Assembly (NCBI RefSeq): GCF_000751775.1
Contig: NZ_CCRF01000102.1
Location: 52,263-116,262, forward strand
Source: Caldibacillus thermoamylovorans
GTDB lineage: Bacteria; Bacillota; Bacilli; Bacillales; Caldibacillaceae
Reading direction: 5' to 3'
Length of the DNA: 64,000 bases
Made by a program: the position numbers and the translations under genes. Of the stretch, positions 35,774 to 44,886 are shown one piece after another. Numbering within the stretch: the stretch's first letter is position 1; every line of letters starts with the position of its first letter. The notes below the pieces were generated by a model. The model was given only the letters and a program-made list of their open reading frames with translations, made no database searches and was not told the DNA's origin.

Positions 35774-35868
35774 AAAACAAATAGTAAATGACACAAAAAG
35801 AAAATATACTGCGTTCCCCTCGTTAATGCGCGGGCTAAATCACTTCTATAATAGATTAAGGTGAGCCA

Positions 35869-37113
35869 ATGAAAAAGTTATCCTTAAACAAGATTCTGGA
35901 TAATAGGAACTTATTAATAAGCAGTATTGGCGTTTCATCAATTGGTGATACAGTATTTAATATCACGATCATGTGGTTTATTTATCAAGAAACTCAATCA
36001 GCCATAAGTACATCAATCATTGGTGTGCTTTGGCATTTAACATCTATCTTTATTAGTCCATTTGCAGGGACTTTCGTGGATCGCCATACTCCAAATAGGG
36101 TATTGTTATGGTCTTATTTCGCATCGGGACTAATATGTATATTATTCGTTCTTGGTTATATAATTCTTGAATATAGGGATTTCGTTATATATAGTTCCGT
36201 TTTCCTGTTAAATTCTATCAACACATTTATTATGCCAGCCAAGAATCGAACTTTAGGAAAAATAGTTCAAAAAGAAAAAATACCACAGGTCAATGGTTTA
36301 ATCGTTTCAGTAAACCAAATATCTGATATTATTGGAAATTCAATAAGTGGTTTGCTAATTGGAATATTGGGGTTTGCTGGAAGTATTTTATTTGATTCAA
36401 TCACATTTTTTATTGCTTCCCTGCTCATCAGTCATTTAAAAATAAAAAGATTAGATAAAGATCAAAATATAACAGGCTTTGTAGAAACTAATCAATATAA
36501 AGGGAACTATAAAAAAGATTTAATTGATGGTATCAAATTTATTTTACGACATAGAACAATGGGTAAACTTGTTCTATTAGTATTACTTATAAATATATCT
36601 TCTTTAGTAGGTCCACTATATATTATACTTGTTAATGAGCAATTTAAAGGGGGACCTACTGAGTATGGAATATTACAAATATTCGGTGCCCTGGGAAGCA
36701 TAATAGGGGGATTATCCATAAAATATTTTAATAAACTAATTTCCCCTGGAAAGGGTCTTTTTGTTTCTTGGATAATAGCAGGAATCTTAATGGCGTTTCT
36801 CTCCGTAACTTCATTAATGATTGTAGGTTATATAATATTCTTTTTTTACTGTTTCTTTTTAGTATTGGGTAATATCATCTTCTCATCACTAAAGATAGTT
36901 CTGGTTGAGGACAAGTACAGAGGAAGAATAGAAGGTGTTACTTACAGTTTATCCTCTATATTAATTCCTTTGTCCACATTATTAGGAGGAATCCTAGCTG
37001 AATATACTAATGTTTCAATTGTTTTTACATTTTCTGGACTATGGATCGTATTCGTTGGAATTATTTTCTTTTTTGATAAAGAGCTTAAACAACTAAAACA
37101 TTTTAAAAATTAA
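35869..37113 (+). CDS. MFS transporter, DHA3 drug-efflux type
   Basis: 414 residues, 12 membrane helices. The motif-A loop between helices 2 and 3 reads GTFVDRHTPNRVL. The N-terminus SIGVSSIGDTVFNITIMWFIYQ is typical of proton-antiporter-3 (macrolide-efflux-like) MFS proteins. Probably exports a small lipophilic compound. The codon use is more AT-rich than neighbours (many AAA, ATA, TTA), which suggests foreign origin. RBS AAGGTGAG. Followed by the 21-bp repeat array. Confidence 0.85.
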   Translation: MKKLSLNKILDNRNLLISSIGVSSIGDTVFNITIMWFIYQETQSAISTSIIGVLWHLTSIFISPFAGTFVDRHTPNRVLLWSYFASGLICILFVLGYIILEYRDFVIYSSVFLLNSINTFIMPAKNRTLGKIVQKEKIPQVNGLIVSVNQISDIIGNSISGLLIGILGFAGSILFDSITFFIASLLISHLKIKRLDKDQNITGFVETNQYKGNYKKDLIDGIKFILRHRTMGKLVLLVLLINISSLVGPLYIILVNEQFKGGPTEYGILQIFGALGSIIGGLSIKYFNKLISPGKGLFVSWIIAGILMAFLSVTSLMIVGYIIFFFYCFFLVLGNIIFSSLKIVLVEDKYRGRIEGVTYSLSSILIPLSTLLGGILAEYTNVSIVFTFSGLWIVFVGIIFFFDKELKQLKHFKN

Positions 37114-37259
37114 ATTTTTTAAACCCATCAAATAAAATGAGATAGTGCTCTCCTTTTGAAAAGTTTTGAGTCTTAGTCTCTTTTTTATATTTTTAACATT
37201 TTATAAGATAGTATAAACTATCAAATAGGGTATGAAAAAATTATATATTAAATTAGGGA

Positions 37260-37500
37260 ATTCTACAGTTCACCACGCAAATTCAACAACTACCCCCCGT
37301 TATTCAACGGTGACTCCTCGTAATTCAACAGTAAATAGAAAAAATTCTACAGTAAACCGGCATGAATTCATCAGTAAAATTGGAAAATTCTACAATACAC
37401 CCATCTTATTCAACAGTAAAATCAGGTAATTCAACAGTACACCCCGCGGATTCAACAGCAACCTCCCGTTATTCAACAGCAAGAGCCCATTATTAAAACT
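37260..37500. repeat. 21-bp tandem array, 12 units
   Basis: The unit ATTCAACAGTAAACCCCCGTT or variant begins at 37260, 37281, 37302, 37323, 37344, 37366, 37387, 37408, 37429, 37450, 37471 and 37492: all steps are 21 bp except one of 22. ATTC(A/T)ACAG is the conserved half, the other half is variable. Read in one frame, the first units give NSTVxxR-like heptads, but the 22-bp step breaks the frame and no ribosome binding site precedes, so I treat it as non-coding. Lies between convergent genes. Confidence 0.92.
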
Positions 37501-37531
37501 CCAGACCCGATTTTGCCGCAGTGCCGGGCAC

Positions 37532-37570
37532 AAAAAAGGTTTCTAAGCACATGGCTTAGAAACCTTTTTT
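37532..37570. terminator. Bidirectional terminator
   Basis: AAAAAAGGTTTCTAAGC / GCTTAGAAACCTTTTTT, perfect 17-bp stem including A- and T-runs, between the convergent MFS and OppA-like genes. Confidence 0.92.
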
Positions 37571-37577
37571 CACAATT

Positions 37578-39242
37578 TTATTCGGCTACATCTGCCCATT
37601 TGTATTCATATGTGGCACCAAATGGATTGATGAAAACGCCTTTTACTCGCGGTGAAATTAATTGTGCTCTTGAAGCTTGATAGATTGGTGCAATTGCTGC
37701 ATCTTCAAATAGAATTTTTTCAGCTTCCAAGAAATTTTGATAGCGGGCATCATTGTCAGTTGCCAGCGTTGTTACGGTCGCTTTAACCAGTTCATCATAT
37801 TTTGGATTTGAATAACCCATCCAGTTATTACCGCTATCTGTTGTCCATAAATTCATATATGTGTACGGATCAAGGAAGTCCGGACCCCATCTGGAAACTT
37901 GCATTTGATAATCCATATTTGTATCTAAATCAAGCCGTTGTTCTTTCGGTACTTGCTTAATTTTAACCGTTAAGCCTTCCAAATTTGTTTCTAGCTGATT
38001 GGCAATATATTCCACCATAATTTTTGTTGTTGCATCATCATCTGCCAACAATTCTAATTCCACTTTGTCTGTTCCGAGTTCCTCTAAACCTTTTGCCCAG
38101 AATTGTTTTGCGGCATCCAAATCATATTTCATCAAGTCGCCGCTCACTTCCCGGAAATCTTTACCGGAATCCGGCATTGGTGTGAAGTCTTTTGGAACAA
38201 GTCCGTTAGCAACAATGGATCCATTGTTAAGGATTTCTTCAACCAGCGCTTTTTTATCAAATGCTCTGCTGATTGCTGCACGAATATTTGTATTGGCTAA
38301 GGCTTCACTTTTTGTTTGGTTGAACTTAATAAAATAGACAAATGTATCCGGCGTTACTGTATAGTCATCATTTGAAGTATATTGGTCAACGAGGTCGGAT
38401 GTTAAGTCTACCCGGTCAACGGAATTTTCTTCATATAGATTTACTGCCGTTTGCGGATCTTTCACAACCTTGAATGTAAGTTTATCCATTTTTACAGTTT
38501 TCGCATCCCAATATTTATCATTTTTTACTAGATTCCATGAGTTGCTTGTGCTTTTCCAATCTTTAATTGTATATGGACCATTTGCCAGTAAAGTATCAGA
38601 GCTTGTTGCAAATTTATCGCCTTGTTCTTCAACAAATTTTTGATTTAGTGGCAAGAATGTTCCAAAAGTCGTTAATGATTCAAAATAAGGTGTCGGATTT
38701 TCTAATTCTACAATTAATGTATAATCGTCTTCTGCTCTTACACCTAACTGATCAGGCGCCATTTCTCCTTTACTGATTGCAGTCGCATTTTTGATAACCC
38801 CGTTCATCATATATGGACCATATTCAGAACCGGTCGCAGGATCAACGGCACGTCTCCAAGCGTATACGAAATCATTTGCTGTTACCGGATCTCCATTTTC
38901 CCAAACAGCATCATCTCGGAGTTTGAACGTCCAAGTTAAACCGTCCGGACTAACCTCATGATCAATGGCAATCCCGGGTACCGGTTTCGTGTCCTTATCC
39001 AAGCGGTATAAACCTTCCATTGTTGCTGCTAAATAAACAAATGAAGATTCATCCGTAGCAAGTGCCGGGTCCATAGATGGAATGGCTTCCGGATTGATGA
39101 AATTAAGAACTTTTTCGGACCCGCTATTTGATTTATTGTCTGCCGTTCCTTTTGTCTCTTCTGCCTTATCACCGGAACATGCCGCAAGAAAAGCAACCAA
39201 CATACCGGCCAAAAATAGTAGAGACCATTTTTTGATTTTCAT
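37578..39242 (-). CDS. Peptide ABC transporter substrate-binding lipoprotein (OppA-like)
   Basis: 554 residues, family 5 solute-binding protein. Lipoprotein signal with LAAC, Cys22. Conserved blocks: IPSMDPALATDESSF, VSPDGLTWTFKLRDDAVWENGDPVTANDFVYAW (key W-T-F-K-L and D-F-V-Y-A-W), GPYTIKDWKS, KWADV end. Binds oligopeptides outside the membrane. No permease or ATPase genes are adjacent, so it is an orphan that must share an Opp/App system encoded elsewhere. Confidence 0.9.
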   Translation of the reverse strand: MKIKKWSLLFLAGMLVAFLAACSGDKAEETKGTADNKSNSGSEKVLNFINPEAIPSMDPALATDESSFVYLAATMEGLYRLDKDTKPVPGIAIDHEVSPDGLTWTFKLRDDAVWENGDPVTANDFVYAWRRAVDPATGSEYGPYMMNGVIKNATAISKGEMAPDQLGVRAEDDYTLIVELENPTPYFESLTTFGTFLPLNQKFVEEQGDKFATSSDTLLANGPYTIKDWKSTSNSWNLVKNDKYWDAKTVKMDKLTFKVVKDPQTAVNLYEENSVDRVDLTSDLVDQYTSNDDYTVTPDTFVYFIKFNQTKSEALANTNIRAAISRAFDKKALVEEILNNGSIVANGLVPKDFTPMPDSGKDFREVSGDLMKYDLDAAKQFWAKGLEELGTDKVELELLADDDATTKIMVEYIANQLETNLEGLTVKIKQVPKEQRLDLDTNMDYQMQVSRWGPDFLDPYTYMNLWTTDSGNNWMGYSNPKYDELVKATVTTLATDNDARYQNFLEAEKILFEDAAIAPIYQASRAQLISPRVKGVFINPFGATYEYKWADVAE

Positions 39243-39693
39243 TATAGATCCCCCTTTTATCTCAATATAATATTGTTAAAACAACTGGGCCAAAATTAAT
39301 CAAAACATATACAGTATTCAGATTTCCTAGTCTGTTATTAAGCTATATTAATATAATTTTGGCTGCAGGTTATGTTTAAATATTATAAACTATTATACTA
39401 TTACTTGTAAACTGCTTTAACAATTAATTTATTTTATTATATTGGTTGTGAATTTAAATAATGTTATATTTATGAGGACTTGAAAATGATTTTTGAATTT
39501 TTTGTGAGCAACAATTTTTATGATTGTCATGCAAAATTATTCTTACATAACAAATAAACCCATTCCGCTTGTTTTGGAATGGGTTTTATCTCATTAAGAA
39601 GGGTTTAAATCGACCTAGTTAAATATTCAGTTTAGGCACAAGGGAATCCGAGTCACGAGTCCCTATAGACCCGAGCACCCAAGTTCCTTTTAT
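39243..39693. other. Intergenic region without gene; contains one hairpin
   Basis: Holds the upstream region of the OppA-like gene, AT-rich and without clear promoter, and the 11-bp hairpin AAACCCATTCC / GGAATGGGTTT (39557-39587) about 105 bp beyond the CNNM gene, probably its terminator. A weak hairpin GGGA...TCCC lies near 39639. Nothing else recognised. Confidence 0.6.
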
Positions 39694-41037
39694 TTAAAAA
39701 TCGTCTTCTTCTTCATCTTCATCTTTCTCGACTCTGGTAACTAGTACTTTATCGACACGTACATGGTCCATATCGACAACTTCCAAAATTAAATCTTCAA
39801 TTTCTACTGTATCTTTTATTTTTGGAATGTCCCCGAGGCTCATCGTTATAAACCCGCCGAGTGTATGGAAATTGTTACCGCCACGCAAACTTGGCTCGTC
39901 CTCCAAGTCAAAGTAGCGCCGAAATTGATCTATGGAAATTAACCCGTCCGCCAACCATGTATTTTCACTTCTTTGGACAATTTGCGGTTCTTCCTCATCT
40001 TCATTTTGCGGTAAGTCCCCGACAATATTTTCCATAAAATCATAAATGGTTACATAGCCTTCGATTCCGCCATATTCATCAATAACAATCGCTTCATGCT
40101 GACCAGATTTTTTCAACGCTTCTAATGCTTGGAAAACTTTCATCGGTTCAGGCAATACGATGGTATCTTTGATGCACTCTGACAGGTCGAACGGTTTATT
40201 TTCTGATAACTTGGCAAATACATCCTTTGTATGAATAATTCCAAGGAAATTATCCAAACTCCCCTTCCCCACAGGAAAGCGGGAATGATTACTTTCATTC
40301 ATTCTCTTAATATTTTCTTCAAACGGTTTTTCAATATCAATCCATACAATTTGTGTCCGTGGTGTTAAAATATCGCCGAGCCGTTTATCACCCAAATAAA
40401 AAATCTGTTCAACCATATCCTGTTCGATTTCCTCAACTACACCGCTGTATACACCTTGTTCGATTAGTTGGGTAATTTCCTCCTCCGTAACATCCGGTTG
40501 GTTTTTCGGCTTTACCCCTAATACTTTTAATACAAATTCGGTAGATTTACTTAAGGTCCATATAAGCGGTTTGCCAATTTTCGCAAAATAATACATCGGT
40601 TTGGCAACAAGCAATGCCACCTTTTCCGGATTTGACATTCCTAATCTTTTTGGAACAAGTTCACCGATGATCAACGACAAATAGGTAGTTAACCCAATCA
40701 CAAGGATAAAACTTAATTGATAACTATAAGGATGTAAAAATGCAACTTTATCCACATAAACAGATAATTGTTCTGCAATTGTTGCACCACCAAAAGCACC
40801 TGTAACGACGCCGATTAAGGTAATTCCGATTTGAATGGTCGACAGTAACTGATTCGGATTTTCGGCTAATTTTAAAGCATATTTCGCTTTCCTGTTTCCG
40901 TCCTCTTCCAGTTTCTCCAGTCTAGCTTTTCTTGATGTTACAATAGCAATCTCCGTCATGGAAAATATTCCATTAGCAAGGATTAATATAAGAATAATAA
41001 TAATTGAAACCCACAGACTGTCCAAAAGTACAATCAC
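39694..41037 (-). CDS. CNNM/CorC (hemolysin C) family membrane protein
   Basis: About 447 residues from GTG 41037; a TTG at 41025 (AAAGGAG 14 bases ahead) is equally possible, while the frame's first TTG at 41085 has no ribosome binding site. N-terminal DUF21 domain with four membrane segments (ANGIFSMTEIAIV, STIQIGITLIGVVTGAFGG, IIGELVPKRLG), two CBS domains (TPRTQIVWID, HEAIVIDEYGGIEGYVTIYDFMENIVGD) and a C-terminal CorC_HlyC domain with an acidic tail. Family members affect magnesium or other cation efflux. Divergent from the universal stress protein gene. Confidence 0.85.
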   Translation of the reverse strand: MIVLLDSLWVSIIIILILILANGIFSMTEIAIVTSRKARLEKLEEDGNRKAKYALKLAENPNQLLSTIQIGITLIGVVTGAFGGATIAEQLSVYVDKVAFLHPYSYQLSFILVIGLTTYLSLIIGELVPKRLGMSNPEKVALLVAKPMYYFAKIGKPLIWTLSKSTEFVLKVLGVKPKNQPDVTEEEITQLIEQGVYSGVVEEIEQDMVEQIFYLGDKRLGDILTPRTQIVWIDIEKPFEENIKRMNESNHSRFPVGKGSLDNFLGIIHTKDVFAKLSENKPFDLSECIKDTIVLPEPMKVFQALEALKKSGQHEAIVIDEYGGIEGYVTIYDFMENIVGDLPQNEDEEEPQIVQRSENTWLADGLISIDQFRRYFDLEDEPSLRGGNNFHTLGGFITMSLGDIPKIKDTVEIEDLILEVVDMDHVRVDKVLVTRVEKDEDEEEDDF

Positions 41038-41266
41038 TTCTCCTTTAGTCGATACTATATGTATAAATTTTAACCTATTCTTCAATATTTTATCATATTC
41101 ATTTATTGTAATAAAACATTTTGCTACTGTGGAAATTTCGATGATTTTGTGAAATTTTAGAGAAATAAAAGGGTTTACAGCAGAATTTGTTGAATATTGT
41201 CAGTAGGGAGCAACTTTTTGCCCTTAATTTACTTGATGGGAGGGAGAAGGGCTAGTCCCCGACAAA

Positions 41267-41692
41267 ATGAGTAAAAAAATAATTGTTCCGATTGATGATT
41301 CCATTCATTCACATCACGCGCTTCAATTTGCCTTAAAGATTGCCAAAGAAATGGATGGGGAAATTGTAATCGTAAATGTCCAACCAAATTTGTTTACTCC
41401 AAATATTCAACGGTTTATTGCAAAGGGGGAAATTCAACAATATCTTCAACAAATGGCTGACGAAATTTTGGAAAAGGCCTCCGAATTGATAAGTGAGGAA
41501 GATGTGCAAGTAGAGAAAATTGTTCGCATTGGCATTCCAAAAGTCGAAATCACCAAACTGGCAAAAGAACTAAATGCGCATCAGATTGTCATGGGCTCTC
41601 GCGGTATGGGGCCGGTAAAAAGCGCCGTCCTCGGCAGTGTGAGTATTGGTGTTTTGCAACTAACACCATGCCCGGTAACGATTGTGCCTTAG
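41267..41692 (+). CDS. Universal stress protein, UspA family
   Basis: 141 residues, single Usp domain. ATP-binding signature G-2x-G-9x-G(S) is present in MGSRGMGPVKSAVLGSVS near the C-terminus, so the protein should be of the ATP-binding type. The ribosome binding site is unusual: the purine-rich GGGAGGGAGAAGGG lies about 17 bases upstream, with GGGCTAGTCCC, a possible small hairpin, in between that could bring it closer. Monocistronic with its own terminator. Confidence 0.88.
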   Translation: MSKKIIVPIDDSIHSHHALQFALKIAKEMDGEIVIVNVQPNLFTPNIQRFIAKGEIQQYLQQMADEILEKASELISEEDVQVEKIVRIGIPKVEITKLAKELNAHQIVMGSRGMGPVKSAVLGSVSIGVLQLTPCPVTIVP

Positions 41693-41743
41693 TTTTCCCT
41701 TAAAACGGCAAAATTCCTTTCGTTTCTTTAAGGTTTTATTCTG

Positions 41744-41790
41744 ATTGTCCCTCCCCAATTTAGGGAGCTCTAAGGGGCAATCTTTTTTTA
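41744..41790 (+). terminator. Terminator of the universal stress protein gene
   Basis: GATTGTCCCT pairs with AGGGGCAATC (one G-U), followed by TTTTTTT. The gap from 41790 to 42009 has no convincing gene. Confidence 0.85.
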
Positions 41791-42009
41791 TGGGCTTTGA
41801 AAAAATAAATTCAAAGTATAACGGCACAAGGAAAGCTTCCGAAAATGGGCCACAACAAGAAAATTTTTTTGGCGAACATCAAGAAGCGAAAAAAGGCTTT
41901 CTCACCCGTTCTACTCTTAAACCATATTTATCCTGTATAGGAAAAAGCCGGTTGGGAATAGTAAAAGGGGATTGATTTCACGAATACGCTTTTCAGGAAG
42001 GGATTTACA

Positions 42010-43716
42010 ATGGATTTTAACTACGCCTTGGAAAAGAGAGGACTTTTCATCGCCTATCTTTGTATTTTTCTCTTTGTTGCTCCACTGTTTCTACTTGGTG
42101 AACATGCACACATTCGTGTTCATGATAATCTCGATTCCAATCTTGCTTGGTATAAAGTACTTGTAAACAGCGGGGAAATGTTTGGACCGGTTAATGCCGT
42201 TATTCCACAAGTGATTAACGGTTTGCCCCGCTACGCCTTTGGTTCAGAATGGAGCGGAATTGTCTGGCTCCACGCACTTTTTCCAACAATGACCGCCTAT
42301 GCCCTTAGTCAAACAATCACCAGAGTTTTTGCCTTTCTCGGGATGTATTTGTTGCTCAAAGAATTTTTCATCAAATCAGACGACGGGCGCATGATTCGAA
42401 TCGGTGTTTCCCTTGCTTTTGCCCTAACACCGTTTTGGCCATCCGGGATGTTATGTACATTGGGGCACCCGCTCGCTTTATGGGCTTTTTTAAAAATTCG
42501 CTCGGGTAAAGACACATGGAAAGAGTGGTTAACGCTTGGTTTACTCCCTTTTTACTCCGGCCTTGTGCTCGGTTTTTTCTTTTTTTTGGTTGCGGTAAGT
42601 TTTTTATGGTTATACGACTTATTCAAAACAAGACAAATAAACTGGCGATTTCTTGGTAGCATTGCTTTCATGGGTTCTGTTTTTCTTTTCGTTGAGTACC
42701 GACTTGTCTATTCAACAATTTTCAGTGAAGATATCAGTCATCGCGTCGAATTTATTTCTTCTCGTCATGATTTTTTTCGGTCTCTGCGATTGTCCTTAAA
42801 AAATTTTTTGCTTGGTCACACCCATGTAATGACCGTACATACAATCGTCATAATACCGATTCTGTTCATTGCACTTATCCTAATGATTTATCGAAAAGAG
42901 TGGCGTAAAGAAAAATTATTTATTTTTTTACTTGTACTAAACTATTTGCTTTCTCTTTGGTACGCTCTTTGGTTTAACAATTTATGGATTCCGTTGAAGC
43001 AAAGGTATGATATTTTCAACACGTTTAATTTTGCCCGATTTCATTTTTTGCGGCCATTGATCATTTATTTATCTTTTGCCATCGGGTGTTCATATTTATG
43101 GAAAATTGGTTTGCGGCGGCTTGTGAAGATAGCTGTAGTTGCACAAATTATTGTTCTCGTTCCTTTCAATGAAGAAATTCATTATCGTTTTATTCACCAT
43201 ACACCGACATTCGAGGAATTTTATGCCGAAAAGCTTTTTTCTGACATCGATCAATATATCGGTAAACCTAAATCTTCTTACCGTGTGGCCAGCATCGGAC
43301 TCCATCCGGCGGTCGCTCAGTACAACGGCTTTTACACCCTTGATACATATAATAATTTTTACCCGCTTACATATAAATATCAGTTTAGAAAAATAATAAG
43401 ATATGAACTGGAAAAAAATAAAACCTTACAACGCTATTTTGATGAGTGGGGCAGCCGGTGCTACATTTTTGTCGATGAACTAGGGAAAAAATTTGATTAT
43501 AAGAAAAGCTCAAAAAAGCGGATTACAAATTTACACTTGGACACAGCGGTGTTTTATGAAATGGGCGGACGCTACCTTTTTTCAAGTGTTCCGATTGACA
43601 ATGCTGCAGAAAATCATTTAGCTTTGGTAAAAAGTTTTGAGGACGATTTATCGTATTGGAAAATTTATTTATATGCCGTAACATTACCGGAAGAAACAGC
43701 TAAGGAGGACATCTAA
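42010..43716 (+). CDS. ykoS: YkoS-like polytopic membrane protein (DUF6044)
   Basis: 568 residues, about eleven membrane helices followed by a C-terminal soluble part facing outside (from about 390). Early HDNLDSNLAWYK contains an acidic pair in the first extracytoplasmic loop, as in GT-C glycosyltransferases. The gene order with the following GT2 enzyme matches ykoS-ykoT of B. subtilis. YkoS is grouped with YfhO-type proteins that attach sugars to envelope polymers from a lipid-linked donor; thus a wall or lipoteichoic acid glycosyltransferase role is likely. RBS AGGAAGGG. Confidence 0.85.
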   Translation: MDFNYALEKRGLFIAYLCIFLFVAPLFLLGEHAHIRVHDNLDSNLAWYKVLVNSGEMFGPVNAVIPQVINGLPRYAFGSEWSGIVWLHALFPTMTAYALSQTITRVFAFLGMYLLLKEFFIKSDDGRMIRIGVSLAFALTPFWPSGMLCTLGHPLALWAFLKIRSGKDTWKEWLTLGLLPFYSGLVLGFFFFLVAVSFLWLYDLFKTRQINWRFLGSIAFMGSVFLFVEYRLVYSTIFSEDISHRVEFISSRHDFFRSLRLSLKNFLLGHTHVMTVHTIVIIPILFIALILMIYRKEWRKEKLFIFLLVLNYLLSLWYALWFNNLWIPLKQRYDIFNTFNFARFHFLRPLIIYLSFAIGCSYLWKIGLRRLVKIAVVAQIIVLVPFNEEIHYRFIHHTPTFEEFYAEKLFSDIDQYIGKPKSSYRVASIGLHPAVAQYNGFYTLDTYNNFYPLTYKYQFRKIIRYELEKNKTLQRYFDEWGSRCYIFVDELGKKFDYKKSSKKRITNLHLDTAVFYEMGGRYLFSSVPIDNAAENHLALVKSFEDDLSYWKIYLYAVTLPEETAKEDI

Positions 43717-43717
43717 A

Positions 43718-44725
43718 GTGGATAAACGGTTACCAATGCTGACAATCATCGTACCTTGTTTTAATGAAGAGGAAGTTTTGCCGGAAACAATTAAACAATT
43801 AACCGGATTAATGAATGAGCTATGTGAGGAAAAATTGATCGGAAAACATAGTCGAATTCTTTTTGTCGATGATGGCAGTACAGATCGGACCTGGATGATG
43901 ATTGCCATGGAAAGTGTGCGGAACCAGTTTGTGACAGGGATTAAATTAGCCCGCAATGTCGGTCATCAAAAGGCGCTCTTGGCCGGTTATTTAAAAGCAA
44001 GGGAAAAATGTGATTGTGCCATTTCCATTGATGCCGATTTGCAAGATGATGTCGGTGTTATCAAAGAGTTTATGAAAAATTACCATGAAGGCTACGAAAT
44101 TGTTTATGGTGTTCGGAAACGGCGGGACACAGATTCCTTTTTTAAACGAACAACCGCCCAAGGATTTTATCGCATGATGAAAAAGTTAGGTATTGACCTT
44201 GTTTATAACCATGCCGATTTCCGCTTATTAAGTAAACGTGCATTAGATGAGTTAGCCCGTTATCCGGAGAATAATCTCTTTTTAAGGGGGATTCTCCCTT
44301 TACTTGGTTTCCGATCCACAAAAGTATTTTACGACCGGAAAGAACGGCTGGCCGGGAAGACAAAATATCCTTTGAGAAAAATGATTTCCTTTGCTTTAGA
44401 CGGACTTACTTCATTTAGTGTACGCCCCATCCGATTTATAACGATACTTGGAATCATCTTATTTTCTGTCAGTATACTTTTAGGCAGCTTTACTATTTTC
44501 AACCATGCTATATTTGGTTTGAATGGCACTGTCCTTTCCCTTTGGGTACTCGGTTCTCTTCAACTCATTGCCCTTGGAACTGTCGGTGAATATATTGGGA
44601 AAATTTTTATTGAAGTGAAAAACCGACCAAAGTATGCCGTTGAAATTGATTTATTTACGAAATCAATGGTGGAGCGACTGGATCGAAAAATGGATGAAAG
44701 CTATTTTTTAAAGTATAAAAGTTAA
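43718..44725 (+). CDS. ykoT: Polyprenyl-phosphate glycosyltransferase YkoT (GT2)
   Basis: 335 residues from GTG 43718, nine bases after AAGGAGG and one base after the ykoS stop. GT2 domain: IVPCFNEEEVLPETI, FVDDGSTDRTW, and the metal-binding DADLQDD (D-x-D). Two C-terminal membrane helices (about 240-262 and 275-295) with VGEYIGKIFIEVKNRP(K)Y, as in DPM1/CsbB-type enzymes. Should load a sugar on undecaprenyl phosphate for use by YkoS. The set would need a flippase (GtrA-like), which is not in this window. Confidence 0.9.
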   Translation: MDKRLPMLTIIVPCFNEEEVLPETIKQLTGLMNELCEEKLIGKHSRILFVDDGSTDRTWMMIAMESVRNQFVTGIKLARNVGHQKALLAGYLKAREKCDCAISIDADLQDDVGVIKEFMKNYHEGYEIVYGVRKRRDTDSFFKRTTAQGFYRMMKKLGIDLVYNHADFRLLSKRALDELARYPENNLFLRGILPLLGFRSTKVFYDRKERLAGKTKYPLRKMISFALDGLTSFSVRPIRFITILGIILFSVSILLGSFTIFNHAIFGLNGTVLSLWVLGSLQLIALGTVGEYIGKIFIEVKNRPKYAVEIDLFTKSMVERLDRKMDESYFLKYKS

Positions 44726-44886
44726 TTGATAACCTTTTTGCCAAAAATGAAAAAATGCATCCCCGTCTTTGTTGTAATTTTTTATCTCTTACTTTACCAA
44801 TCGGATTTAAGGTATTATAATATATGTACCTTAAAAAGGAAAAACTACTGATCATTTATTAATGAGTCAGTATAGAGGGGGCTATC

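Noticed and set aside
37232..37429. 65-residue NST-repeat protein
   Set aside because: No ribosome binding site, the frame is lost by the 22-bp step, and half of the array lies outside it; kept as a non-coding repeat.
41745..41975. 76-residue frame after the universal stress protein
   Set aside because: It begins inside the terminator stem and has no ribosome binding site.
44800..44860. CymR box before tcyP as a firm feature
   Set aside because: The match to the recalled CymR consensus is one base out of register, so it is mentioned only in the tcyP entry.
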